Source: Pantoea nemavictus
GTDB lineage: Bacteria > Pseudomonadota > Gammaproteobacteria > Enterobacterales > Enterobacteriaceae
Length of the DNA stretch: 64,000 nucleotides
Direction: 5' to 3'
Assembly: GCF_037479095.1 (NCBI RefSeq)
Contig: NZ_JBBGZW010000001.1
Coordinates: 3,038,001 to 3,102,000 of the forward strand
Shown here: positions 1 to 9,808 of the stretch, one piece after another
Layout: each line of letters begins with the position of its first letter
Position numbering within the stretch: position 1 is the first letter of the stretch
Translations under genes and position numbers: made by a program
The notes under the pieces: generated by a model
Database searches by the model: none
The model's input: only the letters and a program-made list of their open reading frames with translations
What the model was told of the DNA's origin: nothing

Positions 1-410
1 CGAAAGGCGACACGCTGAAAGATGCGGCGGCGCTAAGCGGCAAATCCATCGGCGTAACGCGCGGTGCGGTAGAAGACATGGTATTGAGCGATATCGCGCC
101 GAAAGAGGCGCAGGTGAAACGTTATGAAGATAACAACACCACGCTGTCAGCTTATCTCTCTGGCCAGGTGCAGTATGTCGCCACCGGTAACCTGGTGGTA
201 GCCGCGATTGCGCGCCAGAACGCTGAAAAAGCGCCGGTTGCTCAGTTCATGTTGAAAGATTCACCGTGCTACATCGGCCTGAAAAAAGATGAGCCGGCGC
301 TAAAAGAGAAAGTGAATGCGCTGATTGAGCAGGGCATCAAAGACGGCACGCTGAACAAGCTGTCGGAAGAGTGGCTGAAAGCGCCGCTGCCAGCCAACCT
401 CGGCGCATAA
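1..410 (+). CDS. Polar amino acid-type ABC transporter substrate-binding protein (3' end only)
   Basis: Partial gene: the reading frame is open from base 3 and the start lies outside the window. The visible 135 residues are the C-terminal lobe of a family 3 periplasmic solute-binding protein, with the hinge-proximal GKSIGVTRGA stretch and the YLSGQVQYVATGN stretch that lines the ligand cleft in this family. The ligand cannot be read from the sequence. The gene is followed after 3 bases by two permease genes and an ATPase gene on the same strand, and then by ureide-degradation genes. This suggests, by context only, that the transporter may bring in a nitrogen compound related to purine or ureide breakdown rather than an ordinary amino acid. 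Confidence 0.85.
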   Translation, partial: KGDTLKDAAALSGKSIGVTRGAVEDMVLSDIAPKEAQVKRYEDNNTTLSAYLSGQVQYVATGNLVVAAIARQNAEKAPVAQFMLKDSPCYIGLKKDEPALKEKVNALIEQGIKDGTLNKLSEEWLKAPLPANLGA

Positions 411-413
411 AAC

Positions 414-1079
414 ATGGGGCAACTTAACTTTGCCGATCTCTGGCCACATTGGCCAGAGCTGCTGGCCGGGCTGTGGGTCACCGTTCAGATCACCGTGCTC
501 GCCACCGTGGGCGGCGTTAGCCTCGGCATTCTCGGCGCGGCGTTGCGCAGCGGTAAACCGAGCTGGGCGAGCCGCCTCTGGGGCGTGTACGTTGAACTGA
601 TTCGTAATACGCCGTTTGTGGTGCAGCTGTTTTTTATCGTCTTTGGTTTGCCCAATCTTGGTATGAAACTGACGGCGGGCGAAGCCGCACTGCTGGCGAT
701 GTTGATTAACCTCGGTGCCTACAGCACCGAAATTATTCGCGCCGGGATTCAGGTGACGCCGCGCGGGCAATGGGAAGCGGGGCGCGTGCTGGGCTTAACC
801 CGTACGCAAACCTTTATCCGCGTGGTATTACCGCCGTCGCTGCAGCGCATTTATCCGGCGCTGGTGAGCCAGTGCATCATTGTTATGCTCGGATCATCGG
901 TGGTATCGCAGGTGTCGTATGAAGAGTTGACCTTCGCCGCCAACCTGATTCAGTCGCGCACCTTTTTGAGTTTTGAAGTCTATTTCGTGACCACGCTGAT
1001 CTATCTGGCGTTGTCGATTGCCATGCGCCAACTGCTGCTGGCGCTGGGACGTAAATGGTTAGGAGCGCAGCCGGCATGA
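414..1079 (+). CDS. Polar amino acid-type ABC transporter permease (first)
   Basis: Inner-membrane permease of 221 residues in the His/Glu/Gln/Arg/opine family. It has several hydrophobic segments and the ELIRNTPFVVQLFF stretch typical of these permeases. The cytoplasmic EAA loop begins at Glu121 (EAGRVLGLTRTQTF) and docks onto the ATPase. It would form the translocation pore together with the next gene's product. The ATG start follows the binding-protein stop by three bases, and its stop overlaps the next start as ATGA, so the genes are translationally coupled. The substrate is unknown. Confidence 0.88.
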   Translation: MGQLNFADLWPHWPELLAGLWVTVQITVLATVGGVSLGILGAALRSGKPSWASRLWGVYVELIRNTPFVVQLFFIVFGLPNLGMKLTAGEAALLAMLINLGAYSTEIIRAGIQVTPRGQWEAGRVLGLTRTQTFIRVVLPPSLQRIYPALVSQCIIVMLGSSVVSQVSYEELTFAANLIQSRTFLSFEVYFVTTLIYLALSIAMRQLLLALGRKWLGAQPA

Positions 1080-1732
1080 CGACTTTTACCGACTGGGACA
1101 TCCTGCGTAACCTGCTGCTGGCGGCGCGCTGGACAATTTTACTCTCGCTGGTGGCGTTTTTCGGCGGCACGCTGGTGACCTTGCCGCTGCTGTTTATGCG
1201 CTTGCTGAAACGCAAATGGCCAATGCGCCTGGTGCGCGCTTACACCGAGCTGTTTCAGGGCACGCCGCTGCTGATGCAGCTGTTCCTCGCCTTCTTCGGC
1301 GTGGGCCTGTTCGGCATCGACGTGGCGCCCTGGACCGCCGCCTCGCTGGCATTAACGCTCTACACCAGCGCGTTTCTGGTGGATATCTGGTACGGCAGCA
1401 TTCGCGCCTTGCCAAAAGGGCAATGGGAAGCGTCGCGCTGCCTCGGCCTGACCTTCGGTCAAACGCTGTTTCGCGTGGTGGCGCCGCAGGCGATTCGTAT
1501 CGCCATCGCGCCCACGGTCGGTTTTGCCGTACAGGTGATTAAAGGCACCGCGCTGGCGTCGATTATCGGTTTTGTCGAGCTGACCAAAGCCGGCACCATT
1601 TTGAATAATGTGACGTATGAGCCCTTCAAGGTGTTTGGCCTGGTGGCGCTCGGTTACTTCCTGATGTGTTATCCGCTGTCGCGTTACAGCCAGTACCTGG
1701 AGAAAAAATTCAATGCCGCTCATCACCATTAA
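1076..1732 (+). CDS. Polar amino acid-type ABC transporter permease (second)
   Basis: Second inner-membrane permease, 218 residues, with its EAA loop around residues 118-120 (EASRCLGLTFGQTLF) and the conserved ELFQGTPLLMQLFL segment. I chose the ATG at 1076 because it overlaps the upstream stop as ATGA and is preceded by AGGAG. An in-frame GTG further upstream would lie inside the previous gene. It presumably forms a heterodimeric pore with the first permease. Its 3' end overlaps the ATPase start by 20 bases, showing a tightly packed operon. Confidence 0.88.
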   Translation: MTTFTDWDILRNLLLAARWTILLSLVAFFGGTLVTLPLLFMRLLKRKWPMRLVRAYTELFQGTPLLMQLFLAFFGVGLFGIDVAPWTAASLALTLYTSAFLVDIWYGSIRALPKGQWEASRCLGLTFGQTLFRVVAPQAIRIAIAPTVGFAVQVIKGTALASIIGFVELTKAGTILNNVTYEPFKVFGLVALGYFLMCYPLSRYSQYLEKKFNAAHHH

Positions 1733-2444
1733 TCAGGTACAGAAGTACTACGGCGACAACCATGTGCTGAAAGGGGTCGATCTCGACGTCGATCATGGCG
1801 AAGTGATCTCGATCATCGGTCGCAGCGGATCGGGCAAAAGTACCCTGTTGCGCTGTATGAACGGGCTGGAAGGCTATCAGGAAGGCAGCATCAAACTCGG
1901 TGGCATGACCATTACCGATCGCGAATCACAGGCGCGGGAAATTAGCCGTTCGGTTGGCATGGTGTTCCAGAACTTCAACCTGTTCCCGCACATGACGGCG
2001 CTGGAAAACGTGATGCTGGCACCGCGCCGCGTGCTGAAGAAAAGCGAAGCCGAATGTCGTGAGCTGGCGACGCAGATGCTGGAGAAAGTTGGCCTCGGTG
2101 AGCGCATCAACTATTACCCGGCCAATCTGTCTGGCGGCCAGCAGCAGCGCGTGGCGATTGCCCGTGCGCTGGCGATGCAGCCTAAAGTTTTACTTTGTGA
2201 TGAGATCACCTCAGCGCTCGATCCCGAGCTGGTAGGCGAAGTGCTGAAAGTGCTGGAGCAGCTGGCTGCCGAAGGCATGACGCTGATTCTCGTCACCCAT
2301 GAAATGAACTTCGCCCGCGACGTGGGCGATCGCGTGGTCTTTATGCATCAGGGGCGCGTCTGGGAGCAGGGCGACAGTAAAACGCTGTTCGCCAATCCGC
2401 AAACCGCGGAGCTGAAGCAGTTTATCTCGACCGTGCGCCTCTAA
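1713..2444 (+). CDS. Polar amino acid-type ABC transporter ATP-binding protein
   Basis: ATPase of 243 residues that powers the preceding permeases on the cytoplasmic face. The Walker A motif GRSGSGKST lies at residues 36-44, the Q-loop is in VFQNFNLFPH, the signature is LSGGQQQRVAIARAL, and Walker B is followed by DEITSALDPE. Isoleucine replaces the more common proline in DEPTSALD, a variation seen in the polar amino acid branch. Length and motifs match GlnQ/HisP-like proteins. It is the last gene of the transporter. The aminotransferase gene starts 21 bases downstream and probably shares the transcript. Confidence 0.9.
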   Translation: MPLITINQVQKYYGDNHVLKGVDLDVDHGEVISIIGRSGSGKSTLLRCMNGLEGYQEGSIKLGGMTITDRESQAREISRSVGMVFQNFNLFPHMTALENVMLAPRRVLKKSEAECRELATQMLEKVGLGERINYYPANLSGGQQQRVAIARALAMQPKVLLCDEITSALDPELVGEVLKVLEQLAAEGMTLILVTHEMNFARDVGDRVVFMHQGRVWEQGDSKTLFANPQTAELKQFISTVRL

Positions 2445-2465
2445 GCTTTCAACAAGGAATACACC

Positions 2466-3701
2466 ATGGATATCAGCCAATTTTCGCAAATCAATCCGCC
2501 ACAGCGTCTGCTGATGGGGCCGGGCCCGATTAACGCCGATCCGCGCGTGCTGCGCGCCATGTCGAGCCAGCTGATTGGTCAGTACGATCCGGCGATGACG
2601 CACTACATGAACGAAGTGATGGCGCTGTACCGTGGCGTATTTCGCACTGAAAACCGCTGGACGATGCTGATCGACGGCACCTCACGCGCCGGGATCGAAG
2701 CGATCCTGCTGTCGGCGATCCGTCCAGGCGACAAAGTGCTGGTGCCGGTGTTCGGCCGTTTTGGTCATCTGTTGTGTGAAATTGCCCGTCGCTGCCGCGC
2801 GGAAGTGCACACCATTGAGGTGCCGTGGGGCGAAGTATTCACGCCGGATCAGATCGAAGATGCGATCAAAAAGGTACAGCCGCGCCTGCTGCTGACGGTG
2901 CAGGGCGATACCTCCACCACCATGCTGCAGCCGCTGGAAGCGCTAGGCGCAATTTGCCAGAAATATGGCGTGCTGTTCTACACCGATGCCACCGCGTCAC
3001 TCGGCGGTAACGCGCTGGAGACCGATGCGTGGGGCCTCGATGCGGTCTCTGCCGGGATGCAGAAATGCCTTGGTGGACCGTCCGGCACCTCGCCGATCAC
3101 CCTCAGTCCGCAGATGGAAGCGGTGATCCGCAAGCGTAAGTGCGTGGAAGAGGGCATTCGCACCGCCGATCATCAGGATGGCGACGACGAGATGATCTAC
3201 TCCAACTATTTCGATCTCGGCATGATCATGGATTACTGGGGCCCGGAGCGTCTTAATCACCACACAGAAGCCACCACCGCACTGTTTGGCGCGCGTGAAT
3301 GTGCGCGTCTGATGCTGGAAGAGGGGCTGGATAACGGCATCGCGCGCCACCAGCTGCACGGCGATGCGCTGCTGAAAGGCATTCAGGGCATGGGCCTCGA
3401 AACCTTCGGCGACCTCAAACACAAAATGAATAACGTGCTCGGCGTGGTGATCCCGCAAGGCGTGAATGGCGATCAGGTACGCAAGCTGGTGCTGGAGGAT
3501 TTCGGCATCGAAATCGGCACCTCCTTTGGTCCGCTGCACGGCAAAGTGTGGCGCATCGGCACCATGGGCTACAACGCGCGCAAAGATTGCGTGATGCAAA
3601 CCCTGAGTGCGCTGGAAGCGGTGCTGAATCACGTGGGTTACCGCACCACGCAAGGTGCCGCGATGCAGGCGGCGTGGGATCTCTACGGGAGCCGCGCATG
3701 A
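2466..3701 (+). CDS. hpxJ: (S)-ureidoglycine--glyoxylate aminotransferase (PucG/HpxJ-like)
   Basis: PLP-dependent class V aminotransferase of 411 residues. The probable Schiff-base lysine is Lys200 in SAGMQKCLGGPSG, and the cofactor-pyridine aspartate is Asp174 in YTDATASLGG. The nearest families are alanine/serine-glyoxylate transaminases and PucG. Because the next gene is an allantoate amidohydrolase and OHCU decarboxylase and HIU hydrolase follow, I assign the PucG/HpxJ role: transamination of ureidoglycine with glyoxylate to oxalurate and glycine. The fold and cofactor chemistry are seen; the substrate is inferred from context. Its stop overlaps the next start (ATGA). Confidence 0.8.
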   Translation: MDISQFSQINPPQRLLMGPGPINADPRVLRAMSSQLIGQYDPAMTHYMNEVMALYRGVFRTENRWTMLIDGTSRAGIEAILLSAIRPGDKVLVPVFGRFGHLLCEIARRCRAEVHTIEVPWGEVFTPDQIEDAIKKVQPRLLLTVQGDTSTTMLQPLEALGAICQKYGVLFYTDATASLGGNALETDAWGLDAVSAGMQKCLGGPSGTSPITLSPQMEAVIRKRKCVEEGIRTADHQDGDDEMIYSNYFDLGMIMDYWGPERLNHHTEATTALFGARECARLMLEEGLDNGIARHQLHGDALLKGIQGMGLETFGDLKHKMNNVLGVVIPQGVNGDQVRKLVLEDFGIEIGTSFGPLHGKVWRIGTMGYNARKDCVMQTLSALEAVLNHVGYRTTQGAAMQAAWDLYGSRA

Positions 3702-4957
3702 CACAAAGCCTGATGAGCGCCAGCGAGGCACAATCGGCCGCCGCGCGCGTCATGGTGCGCTGTGACACGTTAGCGGCGATCAGTGAGAGCGAAGAGGGGC
3801 TGACGCGCGTTTATCTGTCGCCGGAACAGCTGCGCGCTAACGCACGCGTTGCTGAGTGGATGCAGGCTGCGGGCATGACGACGTGGCAGGATGCGGTGGG
3901 CAATATCTGTGGCCGTTATGAAGCGACGCAGCCGGGCGCGCAGGCGCTGCTGCTCGGTTCTCACCTTGATACGGTACGCAATGCCGGTCGCTATGACGGC
4001 ATGCTCGGGGTGTTAAGCGCTATCGAAACCGTGCAGTGGCTGCACGATCGTCAACAGCGTTTGCCGCTGGCGATTGAGATTGTCGGCTTCGGCGATGAAG
4101 AGGGCACGCGTTTCGGCATTACGCTGCTCGGCAGCCGTGGCATAACCGGCAGCTGGCCCGAAAGTTGGGTCACGCATCCCGATGGCAACGGCATCACCGT
4201 GGCGGAAGCGATGCAGGATGTCGGTTTCGATGCGGCAAAAATCCTCGACGCGGCGCGCGATGTGAATGACATCGCGGCCTATCTGGAGCTGCATATTGAG
4301 CAAGGTCCGTGTCTCGAGCAGGAAGATTTGGCGCTCGGCGTGGTCACCGCGATTAACGGCGCGCGTCGTCTGAACTGCAGTTTTATCGGAGAAGCCGGTC
4401 ACGCCGGCACCGTGCCGATGACGCATCGCAAAGATGCGCTGGCCGCCGCTGCCGAATGGATGGTGTTTATCGAACACACCACCGCCGAGCACGACCCGCA
4501 GCTGGTGGCGACGGTCGGTACGCTGAGCTGTTTACCGGGCGCGGTGAACGTTATCCCCGGCGAGGTACAGCTGTCGCTTGACGTGCGCGGCCCGCAGGAT
4601 GAGCCGCTAGAGCGCCTGCTCTCGACGCTGCTGACTCAGGCGCAGGCGATTGCGCTGCGTCGCGGCTTAACCTTTAACGCTAACGAGTATTACCACATTG
4701 CCGCAACGGCCTGCGATACGCGTCTGCAGCAGGCGTTGAGCCACGCGGTGGAAACCGTGCAAGGGCGCAGCCTGTCGCTACCGAGCGGCGCGGGCCACGA
4801 TGCGATTGCCATCGCCGAACGCTGGCCGGTGGGGATGTTGTTTGTGCGTAATCATCGCGGTATTAGCCATCATCCGGCGGAATCGGTGCAGGCTGAGGAT
4901 GTGGCGCTCGGCGTGCAGGCTTATTTGCAAGCGGTGTGCGACATCGCGCGTGTATAA
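3698..4957 (+). CDS. hpxK: Allantoate amidohydrolase (AllC/HpxK-like)
   Basis: M20-family binuclear amidohydrolase of 419 residues, in the hydantoinase/carbamoylase branch. Metal-binding and catalytic motifs are GSHLDTV, YDGMLGV, the GDEEGTRFG glutamate pair, LHIEQGP and the C-terminal GAGHDA. It would hydrolyse allantoate towards ureidoglycine, ammonia and carbon dioxide, the substrate for the preceding aminotransferase. I chose the ATG at 3698 because it overlaps the hpxJ stop as ATGA; the longer open frame runs inside hpxJ. Beta-ureidopropionase or N-carbamoyl amino acid hydrolase activity is possible for this family, but the neighbours favour allantoate. Confidence 0.82.
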   Translation: MTQSLMSASEAQSAAARVMVRCDTLAAISESEEGLTRVYLSPEQLRANARVAEWMQAAGMTTWQDAVGNICGRYEATQPGAQALLLGSHLDTVRNAGRYDGMLGVLSAIETVQWLHDRQQRLPLAIEIVGFGDEEGTRFGITLLGSRGITGSWPESWVTHPDGNGITVAEAMQDVGFDAAKILDAARDVNDIAAYLELHIEQGPCLEQEDLALGVVTAINGARRLNCSFIGEAGHAGTVPMTHRKDALAAAAEWMVFIEHTTAEHDPQLVATVGTLSCLPGAVNVIPGEVQLSLDVRGPQDEPLERLLSTLLTQAQAIALRRGLTFNANEYYHIAATACDTRLQQALSHAVETVQGRSLSLPSGAGHDAIAIAERWPVGMLFVRNHRGISHHPAESVQAEDVALGVQAYLQAVCDIARV

Positions 4958-4969
4958 AGGAGCAGCAAT

Positions 4970-5464
4970 ATGGATTTGGTAAGCTTTAATCAGTTGCCAC
5001 CGGAAGCCGCGCAGGCGGCGATTGCGCACTGCGTGGCGATTCCGGCCTGGCAGCAGGCGCTGGTGGCTGCGCGACCTTTTGCCAATGTGGCGGCGCTGCA
5101 GGAAACCGCCGATCGTCTGGCGCAGTTGTGGCAGGCCGATGCGTTGACGCAGGCGCTGAGCGCTCATCCACGTATTGGCGATAAGGTGGCGGGCGCGAAT
5201 AAAGAGGCGGCGCTATCGCGCAGTGAGCAATCGGCGATGCAGCAGGCCAACGGTGCGCTGCAGCTGGCGATGCTGGCGGGCAATCAAACCTATGAGCAGC
5301 GTTTTGGCCGGGTGTTTCTGATTCGCGCCAAAGGGCGCAGCGGCGAGGAGATGCTGGCTGAACTGCAGCGCCGGTTGAACAATGATGCACAGAGCGAACA
5401 GCGTGAAGCGCTGACGCAGCTGCGCGAAATTACCCTGTTACGGCTGAAGGAGAGCATCACATGA
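4970..5464 (+). CDS. hpxQ: 2-oxo-4-hydroxy-4-carboxy-5-ureidoimidazoline (OHCU) decarboxylase
   Basis: Protein of 164 residues matching the UraD/HpxQ family, which decarboxylates OHCU stereospecifically to S-allantoin. The family hallmark AHPRIGD is present, with the catalytic histidine at about residue 66. A ribosome-binding site (AAGGAGC) lies just upstream of the ATG. The stop overlaps the start of the HIU hydrolase gene (ATGA), so the two enzymes that complete urate oxidation are coupled. No urate oxidase or allantoinase gene is visible; they may lie upstream of the window. Confidence 0.88.
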   Translation: MDLVSFNQLPPEAAQAAIAHCVAIPAWQQALVAARPFANVAALQETADRLAQLWQADALTQALSAHPRIGDKVAGANKEAALSRSEQSAMQQANGALQLAMLAGNQTYEQRFGRVFLIRAKGRSGEEMLAELQRRLNNDAQSEQREALTQLREITLLRLKESIT

Positions 5465-5796
5465 GCACCATTACTACCCATATTCTCGATACCGCGCTGG
5501 GCAAACCGGCGATTGGCGTCGCGGTTTCCCTGGAGCAAAACAGCCCGGAAGGGTGGCTGCCGCTGGTGGAGGGCGAAACTGACAGCGATGGGCGCATCAA
5601 AGATCTGACACCCGAACCGCTCGCACCAGGCCACTATCGTTTGACTGCAGAGATTGGCGACTACTTTGCTGCCGAGGGGCGCGATGCGCTGTACGTCAGC
5701 GCGCAAATCGATTTCGTAATTGGTACCACGGGCAGCCATTATCATCTGCCGTTTCTCATCTCGCCGTGGTCGTGGTCGACCTATCGCGGTAGCTAA
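5461..5796 (+). CDS. hpxT: 5-hydroxyisourate hydrolase (transthyretin-like)
   Basis: Transthyretin-related protein of 111 residues that hydrolyses 5-hydroxyisourate, the unstable product of urate oxidase, to OHCU. It has the N-terminal THILDTALGKPA motif with the active-site histidine and ends in the diagnostic C-terminal tetrapeptide YRGS. No signal peptide is apparent, so it should be cytoplasmic. It is the last gene of the ureide operon. The next gene, katG, starts about 150 bases downstream with its own untranslated region. Confidence 0.9.
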   Translation: MSTITTHILDTALGKPAIGVAVSLEQNSPEGWLPLVEGETDSDGRIKDLTPEPLAPGHYRLTAEIGDYFAAEGRDALYVSAQIDFVIGTTGSHYHLPFLISPWSWSTYRGS

Positions 5797-5926
5797 TTTG
5801 CCGTTTTGCGCGGCACGTCACACGGCTGCGCTTGAAAGCCAGCAACTATCAAAACCTTCGGTTCATCCAAATATATTCTTGGCTTAAGTGCGGCTAATCT
5901 TAGTCGCATAATAGAAAGCAATGTGA

Positions 5927-8143
<2,217 letters not shown>

Positions 8144-8150
8144 TCAATCA

Positions 8151-8182
8151 AGCCGCAGCGAAATACGCTGCGGCTTTTGTCT
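8151..8182. terminator. Bidirectional terminator between katG and higA
   Basis: Perfect 10-bp stem AGCCGCAGCG / CGCTGCGGCT with loop AAATA, followed by TTTTGTCTTT on the plus strand. It lies between the convergent 3' ends of katG and higA. Confidence 0.8.
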
Positions 8183-8599
8183 TTAATCTTCGCGAAACGC
8201 CTCGAACGGCAGATTGAAACGTTTAGCCAATGCGGCCTTATGTTTATCCGTTAACTTGCGCTCTCCTTTCAGAATACGATTCACATAAGATCGCTGACCA
8301 ATCTCATTCACAAAAGATGACTGGTTGAGATGATGCTGATCCATTAACACCCGCAATAATGCAACACCGCCAGCCAATGTATTGATACGTTTATTGAATT
8401 CTGAAAACTCGGAGGCGGAATCCTCATATTTCGCAACTTTATCAGCCAGCATTTCAATCAGCGGATGGGCAGGATGATGTTCAATCAAATACTCCACCAG
8501 CTCCAAAGCCTGCTCGTAATCAGCTTCTGATTGACTTCCACCCAGAAGCGGAACCGCTTTGATCAGATTATTGGAGGCCTGAATGGCTTCGGCGATCAT
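8183..8599 (-). CDS. higA: HigA-type antitoxin
   Basis: Protein of 138 residues resembling E. coli HigA (YgjM). An N-terminal helical region includes the YEQALELVEYLIEHHP stretch, and a C-terminal XRE-type helix-turn-helix spans roughly residues 80-130 (LNQSSFVNEIGQRSYVNRIL). It should neutralise the HigB mRNA interferase and repress the operon. Its start overlaps the higB stop (ATGA), the usual toxin-first order of higBA loci. Two TTCC-N5-GGAA palindromes upstream of higB are candidate binding sites. Confidence 0.88.
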   Translation of the reverse strand: MIAEAIQASNNLIKAVPLLGGSQSEADYEQALELVEYLIEHHPAHPLIEMLADKVAKYEDSASEFSEFNKRINTLAGGVALLRVLMDQHHLNQSSFVNEIGQRSYVNRILKGERKLTDKHKAALAKRFNLPFEAFRED

Positions 8600-8907
8600 T
8601 CTTTATTCTCCCGATAATGCTTAACCACTTTGTCATACTCAGCATGGGTCACTATGTGTTTGATAAAAATCCGTTGGGCAATGAAGTCCGCAAAAAACAT
8701 CACTCTGAGATTATTCCCGCCGACGTTAATCACCCACCATTTGGCTCGGTATTTCATTCGATCAAGACTTGGAAAAATAGCTTTTAGCGCATCGGGATCG
8801 ATGAAAACGTTGCCATTTAAGGTTCTGTAAGTGGCATCCAATGCTGCTGCATCATTTGGAAATCTCCGTGTCGCTTCAGTGAACACTCTCCTTGAGATAA
8901 CGTGCAT
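8596..8907 (-). CDS. higB: HigB-type mRNA interferase toxin
   Basis: RelE-superfamily ribosome-dependent endoribonuclease of 103 residues, similar to E. coli HigB (YgjN): MHVISRRVF at the N-terminus, LKAIFPSLDRMKY, then VINVGGNNLRVMFFADF and a C-terminal HAEYD. I start it at the ATG with codon end 8907, which aligns with E. coli HigB and has GAGGGA just upstream. The open frame continues to 9033, but that extension is unlike the family and contains the operator-like palindromes. It is translationally coupled to higA. Confidence 0.87.
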   Translation of the reverse strand: MHVISRRVFTEATRRFPNDAAALDATYRTLNGNVFIDPDALKAIFPSLDRMKYRAKWWVINVGGNNLRVMFFADFIAQRIFIKHIVTHAEYDKVVKHYRENKE

Positions 8908-8921
8908 CATTCCCTCGACAT

Positions 8922-8975
8922 GTTCCAACATGGAAACATCATAGCGCAGAGCTGCAATGTTTCCAAGCAGGAAAC
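8922..8975. promoter_or_regulatory. Paired palindromes upstream of higB, candidate HigA operators
   Basis: Two related inverted repeats share the pattern TTCCAA-N3-GGAA: TTCCAACATGGAA at 8923-8935 and TTCCAAGCAGGAA at 8961-8973, the latter extended to a perfect GTTTCC-N5-GGAAAC. They are 38 bases apart, just upstream of the higB ribosome-binding site. Autorepression by HigA is established for the family; these particular sites are inferred. Confidence 0.5.
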
Positions 8976-9037
8976 TCGATGGCACATAGATAGCGTTGAG
9001 AAGGGGATTTGCCGCGCAGTGTTTACGCGGCAAAGAA

Positions 9038-9808
9038 TTACTTCAAGGTGTAAGCATCCGCATCACGCCACGCCGGGAAGCGTTCGCGGTAGGCTTGTAG
9101 CTCTTCCAGTGACAGCTCAGCGTCGAGGCGTGCGCGCGCAAAGGGCTCGCCGGCGGCCAGAATCTCACCCTGTGGCGAAATAATGCGACTATCGCCGCTG
9201 TATTGATGTTTATTGCCATCGCTGCCAACGCGGTTGCAGCCGGCGACGTAAGCCTGGTTTTCAATCGCACGCGCCAGCAGTAGCGACTGCCAATGCAGCG
9301 CACGCGGCGCTGGCCAGTTGGCGACATACAGTGCCAGATCGTAATCATTGTGATTACGCGAAAACACCGGGAAGCGCAGGTCGTAACAAATTTGCGGCAG
9401 AATGCGCCAGCCGCGCCACTCAAACACTTCGCGCGTTGCGCCCGCCACATAGTGCTGATGTTCATTGGCCATGCGGAACAGATGGCGTTTGTCGTACTGA
9501 TGCACCGTGCCGTTGGGTTCCACCAGCAGGAAACGGTTTACCGCGCCTTTTTCTGTCTGAATCGCCGCGCTACCTCCAACTAAGGCATTGCTGGATTGCG
9601 CGTGCGCATGCAGCCACGCCACTACCTCATCCTGCGGCAGCGAGCTTTCGGCGGCTTCCATGGCAAAACCGGTGGTGAACATCTCCGGTAGCAGAATGAT
9701 GTCGCGGCCTTCAATCCCTTTCAGCACACCGTCAAAATGGCGCAGGTTGGCGGCGCCATCCATCCAGCTCAGCGTTTCCTGCAGCACGGTAATTTTCAAA
9801 GCTGACAT
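9038..9808 (-). CDS. yafV: Omega-amidase (2-oxoglutaramate amidase), YafV/MtnU type
   Basis: Nitrilase-superfamily carbon-nitrogen hydrolase of 256 residues. The catalytic triad is visible as Glu42 (LLPEMFTTGF), Lys106 (YDKRHLFR) and Cys140 (QICYDLRFP). The family deamidates alpha-ketoglutaramate and related omega-amides formed when glutamine donates amino groups to keto acids. Here the gene overlaps the 3' end of a methionine transaminase gene by 13 bases, pairing it with the last step of methionine salvage. The ATG with codon end 9808 matches the E. coli YafV N-terminus; the longer frame runs inside the transaminase gene. Confidence 0.9.
   Translation of the reverse strand: MSALKITVLQETLSWMDGAANLRHFDGVLKGIEGRDIILLPEMFTTGFAMEAAESSLPQDEVVAWLHAHAQSSNALVGGSAAIQTEKGAVNRFLLVEPNGTVHQYDKRHLFRMANEHQHYVAGATREVFEWRGWRILPQICYDLRFPVFSRNHNDYDLALYVANWPAPRALHWQSLLLARAIENQAYVAGCNRVGSDGNKHQYSGDSRIISPQGEILAAGEPFARARLDAELSLEELQAYRERFPAWRDADAYTLK

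Noticed and set aside
300-770. Long antisense open frames in GC-rich genes (for example opposite the ABC permease, katG and proB)
   Set aside because: They mirror codon periodicity of the real genes on the other strand, lack ribosome-binding sites and have no recognisable domains.
8596-9033. HigB with a longer 145-residue start
   Set aside because: The extra N-terminal 42 residues do not resemble the family and would be encoded by the operator-like palindromes.
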